Source of the DNA: Symbiodinium natans
Lineage: Eukaryota; Sar; Dinophyceae; Suessiales; Symbiodiniaceae
Reading direction: 5' to 3'
NCBI GenBank assembly: GCA_905221605.1
Contig: CAJNDS010002471.1
Location: forward strand, 342,591 to 406,590
DNA length: 64,000 bases
The notes below the pieces were generated by a model. It was not told the origin of the DNA. It saw only the letters and a program-made list of their open reading frames with translations, and did not search any database. Positions 43,735-54,402 of the stretch are shown one piece after another. Each line of letters begins with the position of its first letter. The first letter of the stretch is position 1. The translations under genes and the position numbers were made by a program.

Positions 43735-43945
43735 AGGTGTTTCGATGCTCGGCGGAGGGTTTTTCGATGCTGGGCGGCAGGTTTTCGATGCTCGGCAGAA
43801 GGGTTTTTCGTTGCTCGCCGGAAGGGGATGGTTGCCGCCGGACCTGGATCGATGCTGGTGGGCCGTTTACGTTGTTATCTTTCGTTGTTGTGAGACATCT
43901 TTCGTTGTCCGCCGGTAGTTTTTCGTTGTTCGCCGGTACCCACCC
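43735..43945 (+). repeat. ~27-33 bp minisatellite
   Basis: Units of the form TTTTCGATGCTCGGCGGAGGG recur with CGATGCT/CGTTGTT alternation, ending TTTTTCGTTGTTCGCCGG. Confidence 0.75.
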
Positions 43946-44143
43946 TTCAAGGGAATACCTGAAAATGTTCAAGTCGAAATCAGGGCTAAAACTTGTTGGA
44001 GCTCCCAGTCCTAAACCATAAACCCTAAACAGCAATGGTCCCAAAACCCCTGCATGCCCAACTGGGCTCGATGGCTTCACGCGCGCCATATACCTTCCCT
44101 AAAACGCCCAGCCCACACCTGAACCATGTTGACCCTTTAACCC

Positions 44144-44290
44144 CCTGGTTCTTCGTGGGGAATGAGGGAACTAGGGCCCTTATATATATATATATATATA
44201 TAGATATAGATATATATATATATATATACGCGTTAAGGGATTGGCCCTATATATACGTGTTAAGGGATTCTGTAGGGTACCTCATTCCCC
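44144..44290. mobile_element. MITE-like family F, copy 2
   Basis: CTGGTTCTTCGTGGGGAATG / CATTCCCCAG arms around an extended (TA)n core with two GCGTTAAGGGATT-type segments. Confidence 0.6.
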
Positions 44291-44560
44291 AGCTTGACCC
44301 TTTAAACACCAAGCCTTCACGATCTGAAAGCAAGATGCAGTCGCGTGCACCTATGACGAAGCCTGTTACGGGGCTGCCAAGTGTCAACGATCTCCTGGCT
44401 GCGTCTGAGATTTGAAGGGCTTGACTGCACCAAGCTCTAAAACTCACGAAGTCCCACGCCCCTTGCCTGAGAATCCCCAACCCAAGCACTAGCCGCTGGC
44501 CGTCACTAGCTCGAAACCCCAGTGCAGATTCGCCCTTTAGTCTTTAGCATGGCCCCTTAC

Positions 44561-44640
44561 CCTTGTCCAAAAATATCCGAAGTATCGGCCCTTGTCATGC
44601 AGGGGGTATACAACGGGACCCCCAAAGTAAGGGCCGATAC
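44561..44640. mobile_element. Small inverted-repeat element
   Basis: GAAGTATCGGCCCTTG / AAGGGCCGATACTT arms, with GGGGGTATAC / GACCCCC inside. Non-coding. Confidence 0.6.
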
Positions 44641-45238
44641 TTGGGACGCCAGTGCAGATGACAAGAAGTCCACAACTATCCAAATCTCCTTTGGCGAGAG
44701 CGTTCTCTCCGGTAGTGGCCTCACAATGGATTTGTATAGGGTTTAGGGTTTAGGGTTTAGGTTTAGGGTTTAGGGTTTGCTTGAGCCGCCGGTTTAGGGT
44801 TGAGGGTTTCGGGCTTAGCATTTGAAGTTCTTTGAAGTTCTGAACTGTTTCATTCTGTAAGTAAGACATAAACTCCCTACCGCCCCCCCCCCCCCCCCCC
44901 CCCCCCCCAGCCCCGAAAGACGAACCAACCTGCATGCGCCCCCCAAAGCCCAAACGCGACAATAGCAAGGCCCCAAACACTTCGACGACACTGTCGTTTC
45001 TGTTTTTTTTGTTTATTTTTGGGCGGGGATGGTGCTTCTCAAGTGGCTTACATATGTGAGCGTCCCCAACTGGACCGATATTCAATGCAGCCAACTTTGC
45101 TTGCCTCCAACAACACCTCGAAGCCTACGCAAGCACGAACACAACCACAACTCAATGGCGAGATTCAACCCAAAATCTCCTAAATCCAAACCTAGCACGC
45201 TGCAAGATGCCTTGCGTGGAAACCCACCCGATCTCTTG

Positions 45239-45604
45239 TCAGGCGCGGTTTCTCCAGGTTTGGGTCCGGATAGTTTTCGCGTGCCACAGCACAACTTGGT
45301 ACGGCGGAGCGGCTAGTGTGGTAGGACATGGTATAACCGGGTGTCCGTGCAATGTCCGCGGGGGAAGGGGAGATGGAGACCGGGGGAGGAGGGAGGAGGG
45401 TGGAGGAAGCTCTTCGGAGCCGCAGGACACACGCACACCAAGGAGTTCCAACACAGACTGCAAGTCACAGGCCTTACCCTAAACCCTAAACCCTAAGCCC
45501 TAAGCCCTAAACCCTAAACCCTAAACCCTAAACCCTAAACCCTAAACAGTCACAGGCCTTCGCCCATCGGCACCCCGCGGCCTCAAAGGGGCATCGGACT
45601 TGAC
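45239..45604 (-). CDS. Candidate two-exon gene piece split by telomeric repeat
   Basis: On the minus strand 45558-45604 (QVRCPFEAAGCRWAK) and 45239-45472 (ACDLQSVLELLGVRVSCGSE, then Pro-rich to a stop) join in frame if 45473-45557 is removed as a GC-AG intron. That interval is a C-strand telomeric tract plus one copy of a 13-bp direct repeat. The direct repeat also supplies AG|GC on the plus strand, where another open frame exists, so the coding strand is not settled. No domain is recognised. Confidence 0.3.
45463..45560 (-). repeat. Telomeric tract between 13-bp direct repeats
   Basis: AGTCACAGGCCTT at 45463-45475 and again at 45548-45560, with about ten CCCTAAA/CCCTAAG units between (45476-45547). 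Excising one repeat plus the tract restores an uninterrupted sequence. Confidence 0.85.
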
Positions 45605-45665
45605 CTCAGAAGTGATTTTGTGGCTGCGCCGACGGAGGCTGGGATTTGCGAGCACGGAGGCAAGG

Positions 45666-45921
45666 TTTAGGGTTTAGGGTTTAGGGTTTAGGGTTTAGGG
45701 TTTAGGGTTTAGGGTTTAGGGTTTAGGGTTTAGGGTTTAGGGTTTAGGGTTTAGGGTTTAGGGTTTAGGGTTTAGGGTTTAGGCTAGGGTTTAGGGTTTA
45801 GGGTTTAGGGTTTAGGGTTTAGGGTTTAGGGTTTAGGGTTTAGGGTTTAGGGTTTAGGGTTTAGGGTTTAGGGTTTAGGGTTTAGGGTTTAGGGTTTAGG
45901 GTTTAGGGTTTAGGGTTTAGG
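45666..45921 (+). repeat. Longest telomeric tract in the window
   Basis: About 36 TTTAGGG units with a single GCTAGGG irregularity near 45783. Confidence 0.97.
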
Positions 45922-45984
45922 CTGAAGCTTCTGTCTTGCCAGAGTTGCACAGGAAACTGGGCTTCCGAACAACCCTCAGGCCTA

Positions 45985-46106
45985 CATGAAGTAGGGTAGA
46001 TACTTCTTGTACCCCCAAAAGGACACCAGGTACATACACTCACCAACTTAAAAAAGGAACCTTACATACACTCACCAATAACAGTAATATAAACCCTACT
46101 TCACAT
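45985..46106. mobile_element. Small inverted-repeat element
   Basis: CATGAAGTAGGGT / ACCCTACTTCACATG arms. Internal direct repeat ACATACACTCACCAA occurs twice. Confidence 0.6.
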
Positions 46107-46236
46107 GGCTATATGGGAGCTCGGATGGAGCACCGACTTCTCCCAGGATAGAAAGCCATTCCTCAGGCCCCCGGCGCCGGGCTTGGCTTTGGCCTTGGCC
46201 AGGGCTGCTTGTGCAAACGGCCACCCTCCACCCAGG

Positions 46237-46530
46237 GTTTAGGGTTTAGGGTTTAGGGTTTAGGGTTTAGGGCTCAGGGTTTAGGGTTCAGGGTTTAGGG
46301 TTCAGGGTTTATGGTTCAGGGTTTGAAATTCAAGCTGGTGTTCAGCAGCCCTGAAGCAGCTGGAACTCCATAGCTTCAAGAACTTCACTTCTAGAGTTTT
46401 CGTGGTCTTTTGGCCCGCCATCGACCCCTGGACCCTGAACCCAAAAACCCAAAACCCTCAACCCTAAACCCTAAGCCCTAAACCCTAAACCCTAAACCCA
46501 AAACCCTCAACCCTCAACCCTAAGCCCTCA
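46237..46530. repeat. Opposed degenerate telomeric tracts
   Basis: G-strand with TTCAGGG variants 46237-46325. C-strand with CCCAAAA and CCCTCAA variants 46437-46530. Confidence 0.9.
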
Positions 46531-46611
46531 AGATCAACCAAAATCACGCCCGGGCCTTCGCCAGGCGACTTTGCGCCGGCGTGGAGCCCGGAGCCTCCTC
46601 GCAGTGAAGCA

Positions 46612-46718
46612 AGCCTCCTGAGCCCCGGGTTTGTAGGGTTTAGGGTTTAGGGTTTAGGGCTTAGGGTTTAGGGTTTAGGGTTTAGGGTTTGAGGGAGCCT
46701 CCTGAGACCCGGGTTTGT
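46612..46718 (+). repeat. Telomeric tract between 23-bp direct repeats
   Basis: AGCCTCCTGAGMCCCGGGTTTGT at 46612-46634 and 46696-46718, one mismatch, bracketing about seven TTTAGGG units. On the minus strand the repeat offers CAG|GA at both ends, that is, a possible GA-AG intron leaving an open frame (GLLHCEEAPGSTPAQSRLAK) downstream. Confidence 0.8.
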
Positions 46719-46835
46719 TGGGGCCTGAGGGTTTAAGGGTTTAAGGGTTTAGGGTATAGGACTTAGGGTTTTAGGGTTTAGGGTATAGGGCTTAGGGTTT
46801 AGGGGTTTAGGGTTCAGGGCCCTTTAGGGTCTAGG

Positions 46836-47098
46836 TTGGGATGTTCCCCCCTTATAAGCCCTTATACACGGAGTCTTGGGTTTATAGGGGTTTAGGGTTT
46901 AGGGTTTAGGTTTTAGGGTTTAGGGTTTAGGGTTCACGTGCTGGTACGTGCCTCCATGCTGCCTTTGCAGCACAGCAGCGGTGTGGCCACGAAACATGGG
47001 GATGCTCCCCCTTAAACGAACAGTCCTTCATAGGCATTGTCATAGGGCGGTACTGTAATCTCTAGTAAGGACTGTTAGTATAAGGGGGAACATCCCAA
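46836..47098. mobile_element. MITE-like family A, copies 6 (fragment) and 7
   Basis: 46836-46862 has only the left arm TTGGGATGTTCCCCCCTTAT. 46996-47098 is near full length with ACTGTTAGTATAAGGGGGAA then CATCCCAA at the right. A G-strand telomeric tract (about 46885-46933) lies between. Confidence 0.75.
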
Positions 47099-47792
47099 GC
47101 TCGAAACCACAAGCAAACAAGCAAGCAAGCAAGCAAGCACGAAAATCAAACACAACAAACGACACCGAAACACAATAATTTAGAGCACAGGGCTTGCATG
47201 CATGTCGGGTTCAGGGGTGCGCGTGTTGAGTCTTGTCTTGGCTTTGCGGGACAGAATGTGTATCGTGCTTCTGTGTACAGAAGTGTATCTACAATTTGAG
47301 ATCTGTAATTATGCTCTATATACATATATATATACACATACATGTAGCTGTTACTTGTTTTTTTGTCTGTGCGGGGGCTTGGGCGGTGGGGGCGGGGTAG
47401 AGAAGCGGGGCTTGCCGAAAGAAACCCACACCTAGGAAAGAATATTAATAACAATTACCCAGACACGATCGCCACATCGGAAGAAGGACCGTTTAGTTTA
47501 GGGTTCGATGGGTTCTTTTCTGCGCTATTCTGCTACACTCGTTTAGGCACCGACAACCCCAGGTGTCCCTGAAGCAACAGTGAAATTCTGAAGCACTGCC
47601 GTTCCAGCCATGCCAAAGAACCCTAAACCCCTACATCCTAAACCCTAAACCCTAAACCCTAAACCCTAAACCCTGCAAAGCCTAAACGACCCGAAGCTTG
47701 TGCCGCCTTCCATTGCCTTGCGGCACCAGAGTGCCCCATCACTCCAGAGAAGGCGGCCATCGCCCAAGAGCCTCGATGACGCAAAAGGCTTC

Positions 47793-47876
47793 ATTCTCAC
47801 GGTTTAGGGTTTAGGGTTTAGGGTTTAGGGTTTAGGGTTTAGGGTTTAGGGTTTAGGGTTTAGGGTTTAATTCTCA
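47793..47876 (+). repeat. Telomeric tract between ATTCTCA direct repeats
   Basis: ATTCTCA at 47793-47799 and 47870-47876 around nine to ten TTTAGGG units. Removing one copy plus the tract keeps an open frame (KGFILMKYR). Sequence 47700-47800 is protein-like in the same frame. A second G-strand tract starts right after CCGTG at 47888. Confidence 0.6.
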
Positions 47877-47920
47877 TGAAATACCGTGGTTTAGGATTTA
47901 GGGTTAGGGTTTAGGGTGTA

Positions 47921-49579
47921 AGGGAACCTAAAAACCCTAACAAGAAGGTATTGAAGGCCTACCCTGGGCTCCTGGAGTACTTACCGTTCGAGTTTGAACT
48001 TTAGGCGGTTCTGAGGTGGGCAAAAGAATCTTAGGCGACCTGGCGTTCAAACCTTGGAAGGCCTGTTAAGAGCTTGGGGTGTTTTGCCACCTGCAACTAC
48101 GCTGAAGGGATGCAATGTACGTCGACCGAAAGTGCTAAGGAGGATGGAAACGGGGGGGCAAAACAAACGTGCTCATCTATGTGAGGGGGGGGAACCGCGC
48201 AGGCGTGACGACTTCCGACCACTTCCGACCACCAATAGACGCCAGGGCTTTTAGGGTTTAGGGGACCACAAAAAGCCGACAAATTTGTGTGCAAGCACAA
48301 CATGAATCCATTCTACAACTCTAAGCCCTAAACCCTAAGCCCTAAACCCTTTTTACGCCATGGAGCCGTCCCTGGAACACTTCGCCGCTCATCCTTCGCA
48401 GCACCAAGCCCTACATTGTAATCCTTAAGTCCTTATAAGGCTTCTGAGGGTTCCTAACTTTCTGCTTTGCACAAGACAAGACAAGGGCGGACGGAAGCTA
48501 CATGGTTCTTGTTGGAGGCTTGGTGAGTGTTTACCGGTTAACGTCTGTGAGCCCTCTGCGAAACTAGTCCTACGTCTACGTCCCCCTCCAGCCCCCGAAG
48601 TCTTGAAGGAACACATGCGCACGCCGGAGACTTCCAGCGGCAGCGAGGTGCCAAGGCCATGCATCAACAGGCCTTCGATGACCACCTGGGGATGTGGACG
48701 TTCGGAGTGCGCTGGAGGGTTTCGGGGCTGTTTTGGTTGGGGTTTAAGCCTTTTTGCCATTTAGGGCTCAGAGCGGTTAGGGCTTTCGGCTTGGGATCTC
48801 GTATATGCAAGTAGGCACGGCTTGAGAGCTTCCGCTTTCCAAGCCCAAATGCGGCTTGGGAATTTGGAGCTCCTTAAGCCAAAAAATATTCTAAAAGGTC
48901 GGCCCCCCTTCAAACCTTGAACCCTACTTTGAACCCCTAAAGTCCTTTCTAGGCCTGAATATGATCCTCTTAAACCCAATAAGGGAAAAGTTTCCCAAGG
49001 ACCTACCTAGTTTCTTTTTTTTAAGAGGGTTCTTAAGGGAGGGAAGTTCAAGGGCCCACGACCCCCTAAGGCTCCCTAAGCTTCCCTAAGGTTCCCCCTA
49101 GGTACCTACCCCCCGATGAACCCCCAACCCAAAACCCTAAACCCTAAGCCCTAAACCCTTTTGCGAGGCCTCGGTGCCCTCATCATCCTGGTGCTGGACA
49201 AGGCTGCTTGTTGTCGATTTTTCGTGGGAGGAGGCGGGGGGGGGGGGGTTCGAGTTTCGGGTTGTAGGGTGGGTTTTCCAGCACGCTTGAAATGGGACGC
49301 TCTCCCTCTCTCTCTCTCTCCCTCCCTACCACATGCAGCCGACGGAACTCACCCGAACAGCCGAACAACACCGTGGAGCACACCAGCACCAACAGATGAC
49401 AAGCAAGAATCTCTGTTGCCCTCATATGGCAGAATGATCTTTGGTTTTTTTTTTGGGTGGGGGGGGGGTGGGGCGAGACGGGTCAGGTTCTTCAGCAACA
49501 CACTTTTGCATCCGGGCTTGGGCAGCCAAAACCCTTTTTAAGCATGGACTGAGGCTGCCGGCAACACCTGCCAGTCAAA
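47921..49579. other. Unique segments, no gene assigned
   Basis: Only small telomeric fragments (48252-48262, 48325-48350, 49130-49158). Homopolymer G runs at 49232-49248 and 49456-49470. 48425-48760 is open on both strands and moderately protein-like. No domain recognised. Confidence 0.35.
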
Positions 49580-49695
49580 GCCCTAAACCCTAAACCCTAA
49601 ACCCTAAACCCTAAACCCTAAACCCTAAACCCTAAACCCTAAACCCTAAACCCTAACCCTAAACCCTAAACCCTAAACCCTAAACCCTAAACCCG
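49580..49695 (-). repeat. Interstitial telomeric tract (CCCTAAA)n
   Basis: About sixteen C-strand units, one shortened to CCCTAA. Confidence 0.95.
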
Positions 49696-50708
49696 ATGGC
49701 CCCGGCGCCTCCCAGGTTCCTGAGAACGCCTCCTCGGCCCGGGAAAGAAGGCGCTTGCCCGCCACTGCAATGGAGACCCAGCCTCCGGGAATGCGAGGCT
49801 TCGGGTTTAGGGTTTAGGGCTTAGGGTAACCCTAGACTCATAAACCCCCTGAGCCGGGCATTGCAGGGTTTCCTTGCAGCATTTCAGGCTTTGGGCGGCT
49901 TTCAACTTCTCAACACTGGGAGGAATCCCTGCATGTCTCTCTTGCGGAGGAGCCCAAGCGCGCTGCGCTTGCCCTCGCTGCTCTAAATCCTACACCCCAG
50001 ACCCTAAACCTTGTTGAACCCAGACACTGCAGCCCGAAACCCTATATACCCTGAACCCTAAACCTCTCTTCTTCTTTTTCATGAGTTCCAGTAACGCAAG
50101 CAATAATTTTTCACGCGCCCTTGAATGGCATGGACCTCTCTTGGGGTGGCCAGCCGCTGATTCTTGGGAAGTGGCGTTGAATACCCTAGCCCACACAAGG
50201 TTAACCCTTTATTTGTGCTTGGATGATATTTATAAATATATATATATATCACTTGTGTCACGAAAATGTTAAAGGATAACTGCCAGCAGTTTCTTGACAC
50301 TAACCTCAAAGCCTCAAAGCCTTGGAAGCACGGAGCAACACAACCCTAACCGAGGTCCTTCATCAGGCCCAGTGCCCACCAGCCGCCGAAAATGCAGACG
50401 ATTGTCTGCTGCTTCCAGCTCTTCTAGGACAGATCCTGTAGGCCGAGACATGGGTTGCTAGATCCTGCGGCGTCGCTGATGCTTCTGTCTGCAGTTGGAG
50501 GGTTGGTGAGTTCTTAGCGTATCTAAGTTCTGGTCATGGCAGTATAGAAGGCAATTTTGCCACACCCTAAACCCTAACCCCCCCAAGAAACAGCACCAGT
50601 TTGCTGTTCCTTTCAGTCCTCATGTCAAACCTAAGCAAACAAATCCTCTTAAGCCCTACATCTTCGAAGCAACTCCAACCCCCCTTCTCCTTCACTCTCC
50701 TTAACTAG

Positions 50709-50852
50709 GGTTCAGGGTTTAGGGTTTCGGGATTAGGGTTTAGGGCACAACCCTAAACCCTAAACCCTAAACCCTAAACCCTAAACCCTAAACCCTAAAC
50801 CCTAAACCCTAAACCCTAAACCCTAAACCCTAAACCCTAAACCCTAAACCCA
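50709..50852. repeat. Head-to-head telomeric junction
   Basis: Degenerate G-strand units (TTCAGGG, TTTCGGG, ATTAGGG, TTTAGGG; 50709-50744), the spacer CACAA, then about fourteen perfect C-strand units (50750-50852). Confidence 0.9.
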
Positions 50853-51181
50853 GAGTCTGAGAGTCTCCTGTTGCCAGTCGCTGCGGCAACGCAGCGGAGG
50901 TCAGCTCGCGGCCTGTCGGCTTCCGCTTCGGAACCCCAAAAAGACGCTCTTGAAGCGTTAGATTGAGGATTTGTTGAAAGAGGATGTTAAAAAAAAAGTG
51001 GCTGAAACACAGGACATTTCGCAGGATTTTAGAAGGGAGGATCATAAACAGATATGTTTAAGTTTAAGAGGACCTTTAGAAAAGGATTTTGAAGAGGTGT
51101 TGTGAGGCGTCGGGCTGCCAGCAAAGCAGGAAGCCGGCTGTAGGGCTGTACTCTCTTTGTGGGCGAAGCTGAATGGTCCGC
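50853..51181. other. Unique sequence
   Basis: No gene recognised. A minus-strand frame 50830-51045 runs into the telomeric tract. Confidence 0.4.
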
Positions 51182-51270
51182 ATGGGGGTTTACGAACATA
51201 GGGGGCCATAGTAGGATTCCCTTGTAATAAGGACCCCAATAAAGTACCCCTAATTTCGGAAACCTCCATT
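51182..51270 (-). mobile_element. MITE-like family B, copy 6
   Basis: GGGGGTTTACGAACATAGGG..CATAGTAGGATTCCCTTGTA..ACCCCAATAAAGTACCCCTA..TTTCGGAAACCTCC. Intact at the site where the 33.4 kb copy carries telomeric repeat. Confidence 0.8.
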
Positions 51271-51748
51271 TTACGCCCCCCCCCCCTCTTCAAGTGTTTT
51301 TTGGACTATGGCTGGTCGTTTGGTTCGTAAGATCAGGAAATCTCAAGCAGCCCTCAGAGCAATGCCGGCGGGGTTTTCCTTATCATTGAGCAAGACCCGC
51401 CAGAGCTACGCAAGATCAGTTCTACTACTATTCCTGTCCTGAACCCCCAAACAGCAAGCCTTCTCCCATTCTTGGGGGGGATCCCTCCCTTTGTTTCGTT
51501 TCTAGTCTGGCTACGGCCCACACAACAAGACATGCCAGGGAATGCTCTGGGGCCACGGGAGGCTTCAAGCAGAGGGACGTGCCATGGGAGGCTTGATCTC
51601 AGACTCTTCTAGTTGGAAGTTTGAGATAGCTGAGGAATATTCTTCCGCAAAACCCAGCCGTTCCCCCCCCCCCGCCTCCACCCCACCCCCACTGCAACCC
51701 ATTCCGGGTGCTTTCTAGAAGCCTTCAAGAGGCTACGGGATCCCCCCA
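51271..51748. other. Unique sequence
   Basis: No gene or telomeric units. C homopolymers at 51276-51287 and 51664-51675. Confidence 0.5.
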
Positions 51749-51868
51749 CCCTAAACCCTAAACCCTAAACCCCAAACCCTAAACCCTAAACCCCAAACCC
51801 CAAACCCCAAACCCTAAACCCTAAACCCTAAACCCCAAACCCTAAACCCTAAACCCGAAACCCTAAAC
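51749..51868 (-). repeat. Telomeric C-strand tract with CCCCAAA variants
   Basis: About seventeen units, of which about six are CCCCAAA. Confidence 0.95.
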
Positions 51869-51976
51869 CATGAATGGGGGCCTTGCCGCACCACGATGCC
51901 GCCCTTGTCAGCACCACCCAGCACTTCCCACAGCTTGGGCATGGGCAAACTCTGGGCGGCAATAGGGCCGGCTACG

Positions 51977-52270
51977 TATATATATAATATATAATATATA
52001 ATATATAATATATAATATATAATATATAATATATAATATATAATATATAATATATAATATATAATATATAATATATATTATATAATATATAATATATAAC
52101 ATATAATATATAATATATAATATATAATATATAATATATAATATATAATATATAATATATAATATATAATATATAATATATAATATATAATATATAATAT
52201 ATAAATATATATAATATATATATATAATATAATATATATAATGATATATAACATATATATATACATTATA
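51977..52270. repeat. (TATAATA)n-type AT microsatellite
   Basis: About 290 bp of TATAATATA units, self-complementary along its whole length. It is immediately followed by a small inverted-repeat element, 52281-52349 (GGGTAGTACTCTAGATTAAGG / TTAAGGAACTACCC). Confidence 0.95.
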
Positions 52271-52349
52271 TACACATAATGGGTAGTACTCTAGATTAAG
52301 GTCCCTTTGTACTAGAACTAAGGAGGACCCTAATTTAAGGAACTACCCA

Positions 52350-53146
52350 TACGGTGGGCTGTGGCCAGCGCATGATCGGGTCTGATCTTTATGGCTTAGA
52401 ATGTCAGACTTCATTCCGTTTGTAGAGCTTGCTCCAGTGTGGTGAGACAAGACTTGTCAAGGGGCGAGCATGTTGACCACAAACCTTGTTCGTCAACTCA
52501 GGCTTCGGCGCCTCCGCCAATAATGAGCCCAACAGCCACAGAAACCCTAAACCCTAAACCCTAAACCCAAAACCCTAAACCCACACAAACCGGCGAAAAA
52601 ACAATGCGCCTGGAAAGCTTGAGCAGCTGCGCAGCAGACGTGATGCTGGTGTGGGGGTTTGAGGTTTAGGGTTTAGGGTTTAGGGTGTAGGGTTGAGGGT
52701 TCAGGTGCAGAGCGTGTGCAGCTCTGGACGACCCTCAACAATCCCAGCCTACATATGCCTGGGCCCGTCTCCGATGTTGCGATGCACATTTTAACATTTA
52801 CAGCTGTAGTAGGTGGTCTAGACTTTGCTTAATCAGGCGGAATAAGCGGCCAACAAAACACAAGATCACGAACTTGCTTCTGACGCGCGCCAGACCCCTC
52901 ACCACCTCATGTTTTTTTTACAATCTATACTAGCGGAGCTTGCATAACTTCAAAAAAATCTTAATCTGCCATAAGCCCTCCATGTTCGATCGAAGGCATC
53001 TCAGCGCCGAAGCCGGAAGACACCAACGGAGCATGCACAAGCATCTTCCCCAGGTCCTGGGGAAAATGCTCGAAAGCCTGAGACCCTCAAAAACCGAAAA
53101 CACATGACAATGAACACTCCCAAAAACACCCCCACATGGTGTGTAC
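52350..53146. other. Unique sequence with one direct-repeat-flanked tract
   Basis: A short C-strand tract at 52547-52580 is bracketed by CCACAGAAACC (52536-52546) and CCACACAAACC (52581-52591). Short G-strand tract 52660-52705. No gene is called. Confidence 0.4.
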
Positions 53147-53775
53147 CCTGAACCCTAAACCCTAAACCCTAAACCCTAACCCTAAACCCTAAACCCTAAA
53201 CCCTAAACCCTAAACCCTTACAAAGGCGGGTGTTTTGCACACCTTGCTGCGACGCCCCAACATGGCCTGCAAAGGCTGTCCAGTTTGGTGCTTGAAGGCT
53301 TTCCCCTAAACCCTAAACCCTAAACCCTAAACCCTAAACCCTAAACCCTAAACCCTAAACTTGGGGGTCGAGGCATGCATGAGGGGCCGACTCTGCTCCA
53401 CAAGCAAAGCGAACTGAACACAACGTCTGAACGATGGAAAGATGCAGCCCTTCACCTGGCCAGCCACTTCTCGACGCACCACCTCCGAAACCTTCCAGCC
53501 ACGACAAACCCTCCCGGACCCTTTCCGAGTTTAGGGTTTAGGGTTTAGGGTTTAGGGTTTAGGGTTTAGGGTTTAGGGTTTAGGGTTTAGGGTTTAGGGT
53601 TTAGTACAATCAACAACGAAGCCCAACTTGCAAAGCCAAGAAGAGAACAATTGAAGCTGCAAAAACCAAGTCGAGTAAACCAGAACCACCTCAAACCAAA
53701 CCCAAGGACAGTCAGAAAGCCATCGCCCCTTCGCTAAACCCTAAACCCTAAACCCTAAACCCTAAACCCTAAACC
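53147..53775. repeat. Cluster of telomeric tracts
   Basis: C-strand 53147-53218 and 53306-53358, G-strand 53528-53603, C-strand 53735-53775. Confidence 0.95.
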
Positions 53776-53827
53776 CCCTAAGCCCCACGGCCCTGCGGCG
53801 TTTGACGGAAAACCCCCTATACCGTGA

Positions 53828-54083
53828 CCCCTACCACGTCACTATACTCCCTTAGAACCTTCATCAAAATAGAATTGTTAATATCCTCTTGGGTTTCATA
53901 TACCATAATAAACAAATACTATGTTTAATGTCCCTTATTGGGTTTTATATACCATAATAGAAAATACAATTTTAAATGTCCCTTACTGGGTTTTATATAC
54001 CAGAATAGAAAATACTATTTTTAATGTCCCTTATTGGGTTTTGTGGAAACAAAAATAAAACTAATACCCAAGGGAGGATATAG
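53828..54083. mobile_element. Inverted-repeat element with internal tandem repeat (family J, copy 2)
   Basis: TATACTCCCTTAGAACC at the left and CCCAAGGGAGGATATAG at the right pair as terminal arms. The interior holds three to four 48-49 bp repeats with GGGTTTTATATACCATAATA and TTTAATGTCCCTTATT. Non-coding. Confidence 0.65.
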
Positions 54084-54402
54084 GTCAGCAATGCCTCTCG
54101 CATGGCGCCCGCTGCGGCCCAAGGGCTCGGAAGCCGATCCTGCCACTGGGCTTAGGTTTTTTTTAAAGGGTTTAGGGTTTAGGGTTTAGGGTCTAGGGTC
54201 CAGGGTTTAGGGGTTTGGGAGTTTCGCAGCTTCTGCCGTGTGATGGAATGTCACCTGGGCTTTATGTTCTAGGTTAAGAAAATGTTCGTAGCTTCCTGAC
54301 TTCGCAATTTGTTGTCGTCCACGTGCCCAGTCCGCTGCGATTCCTAGATGGCTGAGCTCCGGCTACAACCTGCCTGAAAAACGGGTCTCTCTGTGTGTGT
54401 GT

